This document shows positions 31,640-42,911 of a stretch of DNA of 64,000 bases, piece by piece (position 1 is the stretch's first letter; the number at the start of each line of letters is the position of its first letter). The translations under genes and the position numbers were made by a program. The notes below the pieces were generated by a model that was not told where the DNA came from, searched no databases, and saw only the letters and a list, made by a program, of their open reading frames with translations. The DNA is from Sorex araneus (taxonomy: Eukaryota; Chordata; Mammalia; Eulipotyphla; Soricidae): NCBI RefSeq assembly GCF_027595985.1, contig NC_073305.1:150724423-150788422 (forward strand), written 5' to 3'.

Positions 31640-32830
31640 CCCTAAAATAATAACAATAAAATTATTGGCTGACCTACCAGAAATTCCCAAAATTATTTGC
31701 CCTACCACTCACTTTTCAGAAACACAATTACTACTTAGTACCCTCCTGGAAATCTATTTAAAGGAAACAAACAGAAGGAAGTCCCCCAATTGCACCCAAG
31801 GCTACTACCATTTCCCACTGCCCAAACCCTCTCATCATTCCAGTGGCCCCAGGGGACAGTATCAACCACTTGGAGAAATACTGAGTCCTAAACCTCAACT
31901 TCCAGTTAATAGCAAAGGGACTGAAGATATTTTTCTAAGCACTATCCTTTATACTCAACACAAGTAGTTATGTTGATAATCATTTCTTCCACGCCTAACT
32001 CAGGCCCCACATGGAGTGTATGCTGCAATAAATGCTTAGAAATCATCTACATGGATAGGACACAAAATTGACTGCATTTTACAATGCCCAGCAGTGAAGT
32101 AGAACATTCCCGGCAGTGTTGGCGTACAGCGAAGTTCAAAATGGATTTCTTTTGAAAATCTGTGCGCTGCCTCTTATCCTCTACTCAAAATACCCTTCAG
32201 GGGGTCAAGATTTGATTTGCCAGGTTTCCCTTCCAGGGCAATTTGAAGCCTGCTTCTCAGAGTACCCCTCCCTCCTAGATGATAAAATTTAGCTCATTGA
32301 GCAGATTTCCACGAGAAAGAGACATCTGTAGCTCTGCCATCCCCCTGGCGTCACCTCAGCATTCCTTTCTACCTACCAACAAATTTTTGAAAAGGGGATT
32401 CATTTAATCTTCTATTTAATATGACCCAATGTTTTCACAAACGGGAAATTTTCTCAAATGTGGCATTCATAACCGTCTGCGTCGGTTTATGTGGCATGAG
32501 TAAATCAAACGGGAACCTCACTATTCTGACAGTCTGCCTTAACTGAACCATTTTAAAGCACTCTGTGTGACGACAAGAGCAAACACAGACAAGCCAGGCA
32601 AGGAATTTTTAAGCTGGTCCAACTGAACCGCAAGTTTATTCACACAGACAACCTCAATCACCTGAAAAACTCGATATTTAATTATATGTGATGCTTTTAG
32701 AGATTTCATGAGAGATTTTAAAGACAAGAAATACTCTGTGCCCTGCGAAAAGAAATACTTGTGGATGGCAGAGATGTGGCAGGGATGAGCCCCACTGCTC
32801 AGTCTTTTTTTTAAATCTTAGTCTTATTTT
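31640..32830. other. Repeat-free stretch, candidate conserved non-coding DNA
   Basis: About 1.2 kb without any recognised transposon. The part at about 32,090-32,760 is complex, balanced sequence with scattered CpGs (ATAACCGTCTGCGTCGGTTT) and a homeobox-type AT core (TATTTAATTATATG). A 100-codon frame at 31,665-31,967 has no known motif and is probably chance. Conservation is inferred from composition only. Confidence 0.35.
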
Positions 32831-32831
32831 T

Positions 32832-32986
32832 ATGCTTTTTGGGGGTCACACCCTGCAGTGCTGAGAGTTTACTCCTGGCTCTGCGCTCAGGGATCACTCC
32901 TGGTGGAGCTCAGAGTACCATACATGATGCCTAGCTTCCGGCCACATGCAAAGCAAGCACTCTGCCTGCTGTCCTATGGCTCCTAC
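32832..32986 (-). mobile_element. SHORT SINE, old
   Basis: Inverted body GGTCACACCCTGCAGTGCTG, CTCAGGGATCACTCCTGGTG and head remnant CTGCTGTCCTATGGCTCC. Confidence 0.8.
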
Positions 32987-33411
32987 CTACCACTCCCACT
33001 CTTACTCACTAGGCAGTGATCACCAGTGAGTACTAGATAGAATGGTCTAGTTGATCCCAGGAATCAACTAATTCACTGCATTCGTCATTCTACACTACTG
33101 GTTTTCTATTTAAGCATCAAGAAGTCAAGTGAGTTGGTTTTATTTGTGCAGAATCCTTTGCTAGTAATCTGTCTTTTTTTTTTCCAGAAAACTGATGAAA
33201 GATACAAGTATTGATTAGATTTATTCTGGCTCAATGGATTCAATTTCTATCTGGTCACACCTTGTAGACAGCTCTTTAAATTCCATATAGAGGGAGCAAT
33301 TGACATCTTTGTAATCAAAGGACTCGTTATTGCCAAAAGAATAAATAGAAAATCTACTGAGTAAAAGAAAATCTATACTGAGATGAATTGAGATGAAGAA
33401 ATGTAGCACTC
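32987..33411. other. Unique DNA
   Basis: Nothing recognised. Confidence 0.5.
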
Positions 33412-33585
33412 TATCACTGTCATCCCATTGCTCATCGATTTGCTGGAGCGGGCACCAGTAACATCTCCATTGTGAGATTTGTTGTTATTGTTTTTGGCAT
33501 ATCGAATTCGCCATGGGTAGCTTGCCAGGCTCTGCTGTGCAGGCAGGGTACTTGCCGGGCTCTCCAAGAGGGATGGAGGAATTGA
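33412..33585 (-). mobile_element. LONG SINE, tRNA head missing
   Basis: Inverted tail (ATCACTGTCATCCCATTGCT), RTE-like segment (GGGCACCAGTAACATCTCCA), CATATCGAATTCGCCATGGG and body, stopping at GGAGGAATTGAAC before the tRNA head. Confidence 0.88.
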
Positions 33586-34623
33586 ACGCTAGAGATTTAA
33601 AATTTCTGAACAATATCAAGAAAAATGTTGAAAAAAATATTTAGGGACAGAAAAAGTAAGGGTACTTTTAATGCAAAAGGAACTATAATATATATAAAAT
33701 AAATCCTGTTAATATTATTTTAATATAAGCAAAAGCATTTATGTCTTCATAATGTATATATTTCTGGCTCTAGGAGTCTCATGGGAGAGAATCTCTTACT
33801 TATAGATGACATAATTCTAGCTAGTGGTAAACATAGACAGTAAGATAAAGTTATCAAAGTGATAGAGCTTTGAGAAGGATGTACAAGATGGGATATTTCC
33901 TCCGTGGGTAACATCCTTGGAGATGTAAAACTGGGGAACAGAAGTCAGTCTTTCTGACATTTGGGAGAAACACAGGAAAGGGAGCAAGAAACGAACTTTG
34001 TAGGCTCTCAGGCGGAAGAAGTGAACTTTGAGGCAAAATGCCATGGTGTTCATGGAGAAAAGGGTCAGGCTAACTAGTCAGACTGACCTTACAGGTCTTG
34101 GTAAAGACTTTTTCTTTCTCTTAGTTTCAGAAAACCAATTAGCAACTTGAAGAAACAGTGGTCTAATTTGATTTCTTTTTAAAAATCACTGGTAGTTTCT
34201 ATAAATAACTAAATAACAAAAGATAACTGAATGTTTTTTGTTTTCTCTCTCTCCTTTATTTTTATAGCCTCTTTCCTCCAATACATCAATTTTTCTCGAA
34301 GAAGATGCCTTTTGATGTTCCTTTTTACATAGAACAATTTTAAGAGAAAATAAACTCAAATTTTTGGCTGGAAAAGACTCTACTTTCAAGATAAAATGGC
34401 ATCTCAGGGGAAGTTAGATACCCTATATATTTTTTAAAGGAAATTCATTATTTTGGATATGATTTTATGTGTTTTTAGATATCATTATAAATTTGTTCAA
34501 ATATTAACATGAATATACACATTAGGAAGTCATTGGGAGTGAATTATTATAAGCATACATGTAAAATATGTTCTCTATTAAATAGTGCAAATTTATAAAT
34601 ATGTTTAACAACATTGGTTAAAG
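33586..34623. other. Unique AT-rich DNA
   Basis: No repeat family or exon signal recognised in about 1 kb. Confidence 0.5.
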
Positions 34624-34639
34624 AGTGCAGTATAATTTT

Positions 34640-35050
34640 TTTTATTTATTTTATTAACTCACCATGAGATAGTTACAAGCTTTCATGTTTGGGTTACAGT
34701 CACACAATGATCAAACACCCATCCCTCCACCAATGCACATTCCCCACCACCAATATCCCCGGTATATCCCCTCCTTTCCCACCCTCCCCCTGCCTCTATG
34801 GCAGACAATATTCCCCATATTCTCTCTCTACTTCGGGGCATTATGGCTTGCAACGCAGACACCGAGAGATCACCATGTTTGGTCCATTATCTGCTTTTGT
34901 CACTCATCTCCTATCCCAACTGATTCCTCCAGCCATCATTTTCTTAGTGATCTCTTCTCTATTCCATCTGCTTTCTCCCCTCCGCTCATGAAGCAGGCTT
35001 CCAGCTATGGGGCAATCCTCCTGGCCTTGTATCTCCTGTCCTTGAGTGTC
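34640..35050 (-). mobile_element. L1 3' end (subfamily a), 5'-truncated
   Basis: Inverted 3' UTR and C-terminal region, closely matching 20,450-20,835 (CAAACATGAAAGCTTGTAAC, TCTGCCATAGAGGCAGGGGG on the minus strand). The TSD AGTGCAGT(A/G)TAATTTT lies at 34624-34639 and 35051-35066. Confidence 0.92.
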
Positions 35051-35124
35051 AGTGCAGTGTAATTTTATGTTATCCTGTTTCCTTAACATTAGATCAGGAG
35101 CCAAGGAGTCACTTCAACTATGCA

Positions 35125-35185
35125 TGCATGAGCAAGCAATTCTCTTACCCTATATTTGCTCATCTACAAAATGAGCATGCTCAAT
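35125..35185 (+). mobile_element. MIR core fragment
   Basis: CAAGCAATTCTCTTACCC then GCTCATCTACAAAATGAGCA resembles the MIR core. Confidence 0.45.
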
Positions 35186-35187
35186 GC

Positions 35188-35327
35188 TGGAGATACAGAA
35201 TAGGGTCTTGTATGTAGCCAGCCCTGGTTTGGTCTCCCGAGTATTTCCAGGAGTGATCACTGAGTGTAAAACCAGAAGTAAACCTTGAGCACCAGTGGTT
35301 GTGCTCTCCACACATACACAAATAAAT
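35188..35327 (+). mobile_element. SHORT SINE, old
   Basis: GCTGGAGATACAGAATAGGG head, GCCAGCCCTGGTTTGGTCTC and GAGTGATCACTGAGTGTAAA. Confidence 0.75.
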
Positions 35328-36879
35328 GAAAATGAGGATGCTAAATAAAAATATATTAGCTATGTTGTAAAAATTGTTATTTACTTGTTAATATGCTATT
35401 TACTCCTTTAGTCTTTTCATTTAGTCTTACTTTCCAATGTGTTGCTCAATATTTTTTAAGTTTTTATATAGAGGTGTTCTTGCACAGGCAGCACTAGGTT
35501 ACATCCATACAGAATAAAAATGAATTTAAAGAACAATTTTCTTTGCTTATTGGTCATAATTGCATTAACCTAAAATTAAATTTTCTGAATTTTCACGACA
35601 ATATATTTGCTATAAATACTTGATGGAAAATTACATTATGAATAAGCCCCAGAATTAATGTAATAGTATTATGTCACTGTTGAAGAAACACATTTTGCCT
35701 GAGCTTAAACATTTTTGTATGCTTTATTATGTACTCAACCAAATTATTCCTTATTTAAAACTGTAAAAAGCTTGCATTCTAGAAATTAAAATGTGTTTAA
35801 ATCACTCACATTACAAGTACATATTGAACATCCGTGTGTCTTGAAATTTTGTCTCTGGAAAATTCTTATTGCTGAATTTCTTCTCCTAGAAATCTGGCCT
35901 CAATTTGCATTGAATTTCAATGACTTCCTTAAGCAAACACCTGGAAGTCCTCCAGTCTGATGGAAATGTAGGTCCACAGACACAATTCTGCAAAACTAGT
36001 GAGCTCTTTGGCAGTTTTAGAAAAGGTTGAAGGTTGGCCATCATCCAGACCTCAGGCTGTTCACACTATTATTTCCAGACAGTGAGTGTAAGCAGAGTAC
36101 AATGTTGCCCTTGCTTGAGAAAAAGGATGGGAGCCCAGATACTGCCCAAAACTGGTATCTGTGTAGTGGGGCAGTTTCAATTGTCATGATGAGTCATGCT
36201 CTCAACTTTGGAGGCTTCTAAACACTGTGGCTTTGGACCTCTGCCAACCTTTCCAACCCCAAAATGGTATCCCCTGTACAGCCATTCAGATGGTCTCAAT
36301 TCTAGACTATGTTAAGAGAAGAAAAGAAGAGCATAACCAAACTCTGCTGTGTCTCTGCCCCTATCCTGTAGGTCCTAGATCTGAGAATCTCTTCAGTTTT
36401 CTTCTATCTCTATTAATAAAGCAACTACAAAAGTTTGAGTTAGTCCAAAGAAAAGCAATCATTGGTAGTAGATTTCCTTTTAAAAGGCGAATTAAAATGG
36501 CTAACTGCTCAACAACAACAATTAAAAAAAGGAAATGAAGCAACATTCACTGCATGTCTGGAAAATATTAGGTGATGCGGAACAATAGGAAATTTAGGTA
36601 GAGTAGAAGAGCATAAATCATGAGAAAGGGAAATGGATATATAAGCAGACTATATTCTGGAAGAGTATTTCTCGACGATGATGCAGATATACTATATTCA
36701 CAGAGTTACTGGAAACTTAAAGGTGTTCAATAGGGCACTACAACATTTTTCTGAATGGAAAAATCATTTCTATTAGAAAGAAGCTATGTAATATTACAAT
36801 GGGAGCACTAAGATGAGTAGTCTTGACAAGATGTGATGGAGCTGGCTGCAAGAAAACATCGTAATGTCCAAGTCTTGTT
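35328..36879. other. Unique DNA, about 1.5 kb
   Basis: No transposon recognised. 35,330-35,870 is strongly AT-rich. 36,000-36,540 is more balanced and has an open frame of 103 codons (36,227-36,538) with no recognisable domain. I do not call it a gene. Confidence 0.4.
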
Positions 36880-36896
36880 GAAAAAAAGTTAGATGT

Positions 36897-37383
36897 CACC
36901 CAAAAATAGTATAAATATGTACCAGGAGGTTGACTCCATGGCTTGGAGGCTGATCTCTCATTCTGGGCAACTCAGAGAAGGGAACACCAAGTAAAATGTG
37001 GTTGGAGGTCATGCGGGGGAAGGGTGATGCGTGCCGAATGTAGATTAGAGACTGAACTCAATGGCCACGCAACACCTTTATTGCAAACCACAACACCTAA
37101 TCAGAGAGAGAGAACAAAAAGGAATACCCTGCCATAGTGGCAGTGTGGGGGGGGTGGGGAGACAGGACTGGGGAGGGTGGGAGGGATGCTGGGTTTACTG
37201 GTGGTAGAGAATGGGCACTGGTGAAGGGATGGGTTCTCAAACTTTGTATGGGGAAAACATGAGCACAAAAATGTATAAATCTGTAACTGTAAGCTCACGG
37301 TGATTCACTAATTAAAAATAAATAAATTATAAAATAAAAAATAAATAAAAAAATAAAAGCTCACACCCATTAAAAAAAAAAGA
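36897..37383 (+). mobile_element. L1 3' end (subfamily b), 5'-truncated
   Basis: ATATGTACCAGGAGGTTGAC, a G-rich 3' UTR (37,143-37,187), a GTAACTGTAAGCTCACGGTG end and a long AT tail. Together with the following SINE it is flanked by one 17 bp TSD, GAAAAAAAGTTAGATGT (36880-36896 and 37562-37578). A 13 bp non-A word (GCTCACACCCATT) sits inside the tail. Confidence 0.92.
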
Positions 37384-37561
37384 GGGCTGGAGCGATAGCA
37401 CAGCGGGTAGGGCATTTGCCTTGCACACGGCTGACCTGGGTTCTAATCCCAGCATCCCATATGGTCCCCTGAGCACCACCAGGGGTAATTCCTGAGTGAA
37501 GAGTCAGGAGTAACCCCTGTGCATCGCCGGGTGTGACCCCCAAAAAAAAACAAAAAAAAAA
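37384..37561 (+). mobile_element. SHORT SINE nested in the L1 A-tail
   Basis: A near-consensus SINE lies in the same orientation as the L1 and inside its poly(A) region. Its own TSD would be an A-run ending in GA, so it cannot be told apart from the tail. Confidence 0.93.
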
Positions 37562-37578
37562 GAAAAAAAGTTAGATGT

Positions 37579-37964
37579 TTGCAAGGAAAAACATGTAATT
37601 TGCTTTGAAAGTATATTAAAGGAGTCAGAGTAGTAAAGAGCCTTTTTGAAATGCATAGTTCAGAAAGCCATCAAATAAATCTGTGGTTTCTAAAGATGCT
37701 CTGTTAAAGTCCATGTGAAATAGTGATATTCACACTAAGCTTTTGTTATAAATTTTGCTTTTTGTTGATCCTTTTAATTGTTCAAAATTTTCAAACAACA
37801 TTTGTATATTTGAGAGTGTATCCAAATCCTGAAGATTAGTTATACAGAAGAGTAATTTTAATTAGGGTGGGGAGATAAGTATACATCCATCCCCTTATGG
37901 TCAATGCTACCAATTTTTCAGAATTGTTTACATGTATCTAGGCAAGAAAAGAAACAATAAGAAA
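37579..37964. other. Unique AT-rich DNA with one copy of a 16 bp direct repeat
   Basis: TTATACAGAAGAGTAA at 37840-37855 recurs at 38705-38720, on the far side of the next element. Confidence 0.55.
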
Positions 37965-38704
37965 CATCACTGTATCACCGTATCACTGTCATCCCATTGT
38001 TCACTGATTTGCTTGAGCAGGTGCCAGTAATGTCTCCATTCGTCCTAGCACTGGGATTTTATCAGCCTCTCTTTACTCGTCCTTCCCAATGGTGTGGCAT
38101 TGGAGGCTCTTTCAGGGTCAGAGGAATGAGACCCATCATTGTTATTGTTTTTGGCATATGGAACATGCCACGGGGAGCTTGCCAGGCTCTGCTGTATGGG
38201 CTGGATACTCTCGGTAGCTTGCCCGGTTCTCCAAGAGGGAGAAGTAGACAATAAGAGATCTCTCGATGTGGCCACATGCTTCCAGGAGCTTTGTTTTATA
38301 GTCTCTGGATCTTAGCTGTTGATGGGATTACACAGCGCTGGGGGTAGTTTGTGGGTGTGATCGCCTACCTACTGGAAAAAGGGGAATCTGGGTGGAGGAG
38401 GCCCAGTCCGGATCTGAGCAGGCTTGGAGATCTCAGCCTCGAGTTCTGCACACCTGGGTTCCTCTGCTGGTTCCTTCATGTGTGAGGCTCATCCGAACAT
38501 GTGGAGAGGGGCCTTGAATATGGCTGTGGCTGGGTTCTGGAGGTCTTTGGCTGCCGGGGCTCTGCCAGGGCGGGGAGGAAAACTCAACCCGCCCCCCACC
38601 GAGGGGCTCTGGTGAAGACAGCTAGGTGCTGGGGCAGGGGACTCTGTGTGGTTCTCTTTGGGGAGCTTTGTTTTATAATCTCTGGATCTTGGCAGTTGAT
38701 GGGA
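37965..38704 (-). mobile_element. COMPOSITE element, longest copy
   Basis: On the + strand: tail TATCACTGTCATCCCATTGT, RTE-like GTGCCAGTAATGTCTCCATT, then a module also found at 58.3 kb (GGAGGCTCTTTCAGGGTCAG). The LONG SINE middle follows (GCTTGCCAGGCTCTGCTGTA, CTCGGTAGCTTGCCCGGTTC), then about 430 bp of GC-rich sequence with no tRNA head. A block (CTTTGTTTTATAGTCTCTGG to GGGATTACACAG) occurs at 38,290 and again at 38,668. There is no convincing ORF. Confidence 0.75.
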
Positions 38705-38720
38705 TTATACAGAAGAGTAA

Positions 38721-38937
38721 CATTATCTAAAAATATTTTTTTAATTTTCCTTTGATTGCTATTATTGTTATTGGGGCAACATTCTTTACATTAGAGTTAA
38801 TAGTTATGCTTTAGATGTACAGTAACACACCAACACCACTATGTCTAGATCCCTTCTTGTTTTTCCACCATTCCCCCTCTTCCCCTTAGTAATCCCAGTT
38901 TTGTTACCAGAGTAGTACAAGGACTTATTTTTCTTTT
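38721..38937. other. Unique spacer
   Basis: Nothing firmly recognised. TTATTGTTATTGGGGCAACA near 38,764 has an old-L1 flavour. Confidence 0.4.
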
Positions 38938-39112
38938 CTTTTTTTTATTTCTTTGAGTCACACCCAGCAATGCTCAAGAGTTACTCCCAACTCTGCAGTC
39001 AAGAATTACTTCTAGCAATTCTTGGTGGACTATATAGGAAGTCGGGGATTGAACCAAGATCAACTGTGTGCAAGGCAAATACCCGATCTACTGTACTGTT
39101 GCTCCAGCCCCA
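38938..39112 (-). mobile_element. SHORT SINE, old
   Basis: Inverted T-rich tail, GAGTCACACCCAGCAATGCT to CTGTTGCTCCAGCCCC. Confidence 0.85.
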
Positions 39113-39148
39113 TATTTTCTTTTTCTCTAAGAAAATATTTCTGGGACA

Positions 39149-39305
39149 GTGGGCTGGAAAGATAGTATAGGGGTAAGACAAATTTTGCATTGCCTGCACA
39201 TACTCCCATTTCATTCCTCATACTACAGGGTTACCCTAGCACTGTTAAAGGAGCTATCCCTGAGCACAAAATTAAGAGTAGCCTGAGTGCCACCAGGTGT
39301 CTCTT
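39149..39305 (+). mobile_element. SHORT SINE, old
   Basis: GTGGGCTGGAAAGATAGTAT head and CTATCCCTGAGCACAAAATT body, ending GCCACCAGGTGTCTC. Confidence 0.75.
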
Positions 39306-41135
39306 TTTTAAGTTGAATTCCAAATTCTTTTCCTGGAGAAAAAAATTGTAACTAAATGGCAAATCTAAGTCAACCCACATATACGTAGTTTGATCAATTT
39401 AATTGCTTAATTTTATTACCTTCCAGAATACTTTTAATAATTAATATAATAAAACTCATATTCTAAATAATGAAATCAGTTTTGCAATGTTAACATTCTA
39501 AATGAATTTTTAACAGATGTTTGCAATACTTGATAAGGATTCAAATTAGAAAAAATAGAAATAAAAGAAAGAAATAATAAGCTTCTCTGTTGAGAATTTA
39601 GATTTGATCTAATTTGAATGATACAGCGACTTAGTCTTAATTTGTTCTGACATTCACTTGCATATTAAAATGAACAGATGGTTGATTTAATCACTTCTAT
39701 TATAATACATTTGTTTCTTGGCTATAATTTTTTTCTGTCCATTGTGATGTGAAATATTAAATTCTTAATTTGGATATAGCAAAAAACTACTGCCCAGTCT
39801 TTACCTCTTTATGAAAAAGATTATTTTAATATGTGAGTCATTCTCACATGATTGTGGTTTCAGTAAATCATCTATTATTTTAGATTTTTCAAAAAATATT
39901 TTAAAAGAAAATATAACTGAATAAAGTCTAATCATTCTAATGATGTTACAATTGTAGAATGGGACTGTTTTAATGTGACATAAAATGAAGATGACCTCCC
40001 TATTTTTGCTTATAACACCCTCAGTATCCTTACTTAAAAGATATCACTAACTTTGCTTTAGTTCCCCTTTTTCCTTTACTTTATTCATGCCTTTACTAAT
40101 GAAATTCTGTCACTTTAAACACTTCAAAACTATTAAATAATAAAATCCTACATGCCATAAAGACTTCAGAGTTGAATACAACCTATCAAACTATTATTTG
40201 GGAAAAGATCATGATTTTTACAGAAGCAATAGAGACTATCCTAATCTTATTTGCAGTGAAAGAATTCTGCTATAATCCAACTGATCCAAATTAGAAATGG
40301 AAGACATTGAAAAATGTAGCTTATTAGAAAGTGCATGAAAAACTTTCTCATGACTTTGATCTGCTTGTATCTGATTTGTTTCACAGATAGAATCATGGGT
40401 CATATAAGAAATATGAGTTGAATAAAATCAAATGTGATTAAAACATTATGATATTGCTGATATACAGAGGAAATCAATGAATATGTAACAGACAGTGGAT
40501 TAATGTCTTTAGAATACATAAATAAATAGAAATTATATCCAAAGATTATGGTGGAATGACTATAAACATTCCTTGATTACTAAAAATATTGAATATCAGC
40601 ATATATTTCTCATTGAATTAACAATCCATAGCCCACTTTGGATTTAGAGTCATTAAAAATGACTTGTGCAGAGACAGAACTTTAGCAAAGGAGAAGGCAA
40701 TAAAATATTGGAGATTACTAAGACAGAAGAAAGGAAATAATAAAGCATAGATAAGTAGAAAACATGAAAATGCAGTTACATTTGGAACCAATAAATCTAG
40801 GACAATATAAATACCTTTGATTGATGTTTCTTCTGGAAAATCAGGTCAGGCAACTCCGGCCATTAAATTACAATAATTTATTCACATTTTGTTTGCTAAG
40901 GAAGTAAAAGAAAAATTTAATGCCAAATATATGCCCAAACACTCTCTTTCAGAACACTTTGTAACATGCTTTCATTCCACAGATTTAGTAAAACTATTTC
41001 TGTTGGATTAATCTACTGATATTAATCCTTCCTCAAAATCTTACCCTCCTTTGTACCCTAACTTCCCAATACCCTATCTTTCCTCCAAGTTACTTCACCT
41101 TTGTTTTTCTTTTTACCTTTTTCTATTTTATAAAC
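39306..41135. other. Longest transposon-free stretch, strongly AT-rich
   Basis: About 1.8 kb with no recognised repeat and no coding signal. Such islands in a transposon-dense region can be conserved regulatory DNA or simply old sequence. Nothing here decides between these. Confidence 0.4.
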
Positions 41136-41147
41136 TTCAACAGAATT

Positions 41148-41326
41148 ATTTTTTTGGGGGGGGGAAGTAGGTCACACCCTGTGATGCGCAGAGGTTACTC
41201 CTGGCTCATGCACTCAGGAATTACTCCTGGCAGTGCTCAGGGGACCATATCGGATACTGGGAATCGAACCCGGGTAGGCCACGTGCAAGACAAACGCCAT
41301 ACCCGCTGTGCTATTGCTCCAGCCCC
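41148..41326 (-). mobile_element. SHORT SINE, full length
   Basis: Inverted copy with an imperfect tail. The TSD TTCAACAGAATT lies at 41136-41147 and 41327-41338. Confidence 0.93.
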
Positions 41327-41338
41327 TTCAACAGAATT

Positions 41339-41724
41339 CTTGATAATAATTCTTTGCTTTATTTCCTCTGAACTCAACTACCTAGGAGATTTTTGCCCCA
41401 GAGTTTCAGTGCTATGTTGATGCAATACTATCTAAATGTTCTGCTTCTTATTGTGAAATAGTTCCATAGTTCTCACACTCAATGGCCATCCTTCTTAATG
41501 GTGGGTCATGACCATATGTGAGGTCGCATAATTGATTGTGAGGCAGCCAAATTTTTGTTTTAAAATAAATTTATGATTTATTACCAAAAATATTTTAGGT
41601 GTACACTTATTGTATATACCTGGATTATGGAAAAAATTCTCAGGTAAGAGGGGGTCACAAGCAGAAAATTATAAGAAGCCCTGCAGAGATCATCTCTCCT
41701 TATTTGAACTACCATCATACATAT
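41339..41724. other. Unique DNA
   Basis: Nothing recognised. Confidence 0.45.
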
Positions 41725-41815
41725 GTCGAGGGATGGGTGTTTGTTCATTGTATGACAAGACTTAAACCTGAAAGCTTTGTAACTGTTCTCACAGTGATTC
41801 AATAATAAAAAAAAA
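41725..41815 (+). mobile_element. L1 3'-terminal fragment
   Basis: GTCGAGGGATGGGTGTTTGT, CATTGTATGACAAGACTTAAA, then CACAGTGATTCAATAATAAA. Only about 90 bp remain. Confidence 0.75.
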
Positions 41816-41856
41816 GGAATTTGTTAGGAGAAATTAAAGCCACACTTTTGGGAAGA

Positions 41857-42464
41857 GTGTATGTGTTTCACAGGTGTTATTTAAAGCTCAGAGACAATCT
41901 AAAGGGCATGAAGTGGTCACTAGAGAAATTCATTCATTATAGATGAGAGTTCAATCACCAGAATTCAGAATAAACTGATACTCAAGCCATATTTTGGTGG
42001 GAGCTTCCATATTCCAGGTATCCTAACACAAGAAAAGAGAGATATCCTAGAGAAGGATTGGAGAAAATGGGTCAGGGAGGGACTGAAGGTAAGGTACTGG
42101 AGGGAAGGTCCTGGAGGTACAGTCTTGGAGGGAAGGTCCTGGCTGTGGCTGCCTTGTCTTTGATTCTGTTCAGGAACTGCATATGGTTCCCCAATCATTG
42201 CCAGGGGTCAGTCCTAAGCACAGACTCAGGAAAAGTCCCCGAGCCCTGCTGAATAGGGCCCCCAAACCCTCCAAGAAGAAATTTGGTAATAAAGTAAGCA
42301 AAACCCAGAATTTGATCTTAAAATTAAATTATAATTTACCATTTCTTTTGGTATTTTTTTTCATTTTAGAAGCTCCATACAGAACTTTAACTTTATGAGA
42401 AAAGTATCTGTGTTTCACAGGTGTTATTTAAGGCCCAGAGACCATTTAAAGGGCATGAAGTGGT
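41857..42464. repeat. Pair of 61 bp direct repeats 547 bp apart
   Basis: 41,857-41,917 and 42,404-42,464 share GTTTCACAGGTGTTATTTAA, CAGAGAC and AAAGGGCATGAAGTGGT, with a few substitutions. The interval holds a SINE 3' fragment (about 42,170-42,285) and short tandem GGGAAGGTCCTGG units at 42,092-42,145. Confidence 0.75.
42170..42285 (+). mobile_element. SHORT SINE, 3' fragment, old
   Basis: AACTGCATATGGTTCCCCAA, AAGCACAGACTCAGGAAAAG and AATAGGGCCCCCAAACCC. Confidence 0.65.
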
Positions 42465-42739
42465 ATGAATGAGGGATATAAAATGACCATAACTTCAAGT
42501 ATTTACAATCTGATAGAAACCAAAGATGGCTGAATGAAATAGTAGCTATAATAGAGAAAAACAATGGGCAGTCAATATGAATGTTTATTGGAAGAAAAAC
42601 TTCAAACCAAGTCAGCAACCAAACAAAGAAAAAAAAGAGAGGGGGAACTATTCTTAAGGACACAATAATCACAAATCATTAAATGTTTCTTCAAAACAAA
42701 CCATTACTTATCATGCAACCGATAAGTAATAGGTCATGG
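42465..42739. other. Unique spacer
   Basis: Nothing recognised. Confidence 0.45.
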
Positions 42740-42911
42740 TACAACACAATAACAAATTATATTTTATATATTTTATATTATATATATGTAATATATAAGT
42801 ATGTTCATTATATAATTCATATTATATAATATAAGCATATGTCATTTGAAATATAATTAACTTTATAAATTAAATATAAACATTAAATATATTATATATA
42901 TAAAATATATT
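42740..42911. repeat. TA-rich low-complexity tract
   Basis: Alternating AT/TA words with many short palindromes, immediately next to the RTE insertion. Confidence 0.85.

Noticed and set aside
31665-31967. 100-codon plus-strand frame as a small gene
   Set aside because: No recognisable domain, no supporting context, and an ordinary composition for chance open sequence.
36227-36538. 103-codon plus-strand frame in repeat-poor DNA
   Set aside because: No known motif, no splice or promoter context, and the length is within chance for this window.
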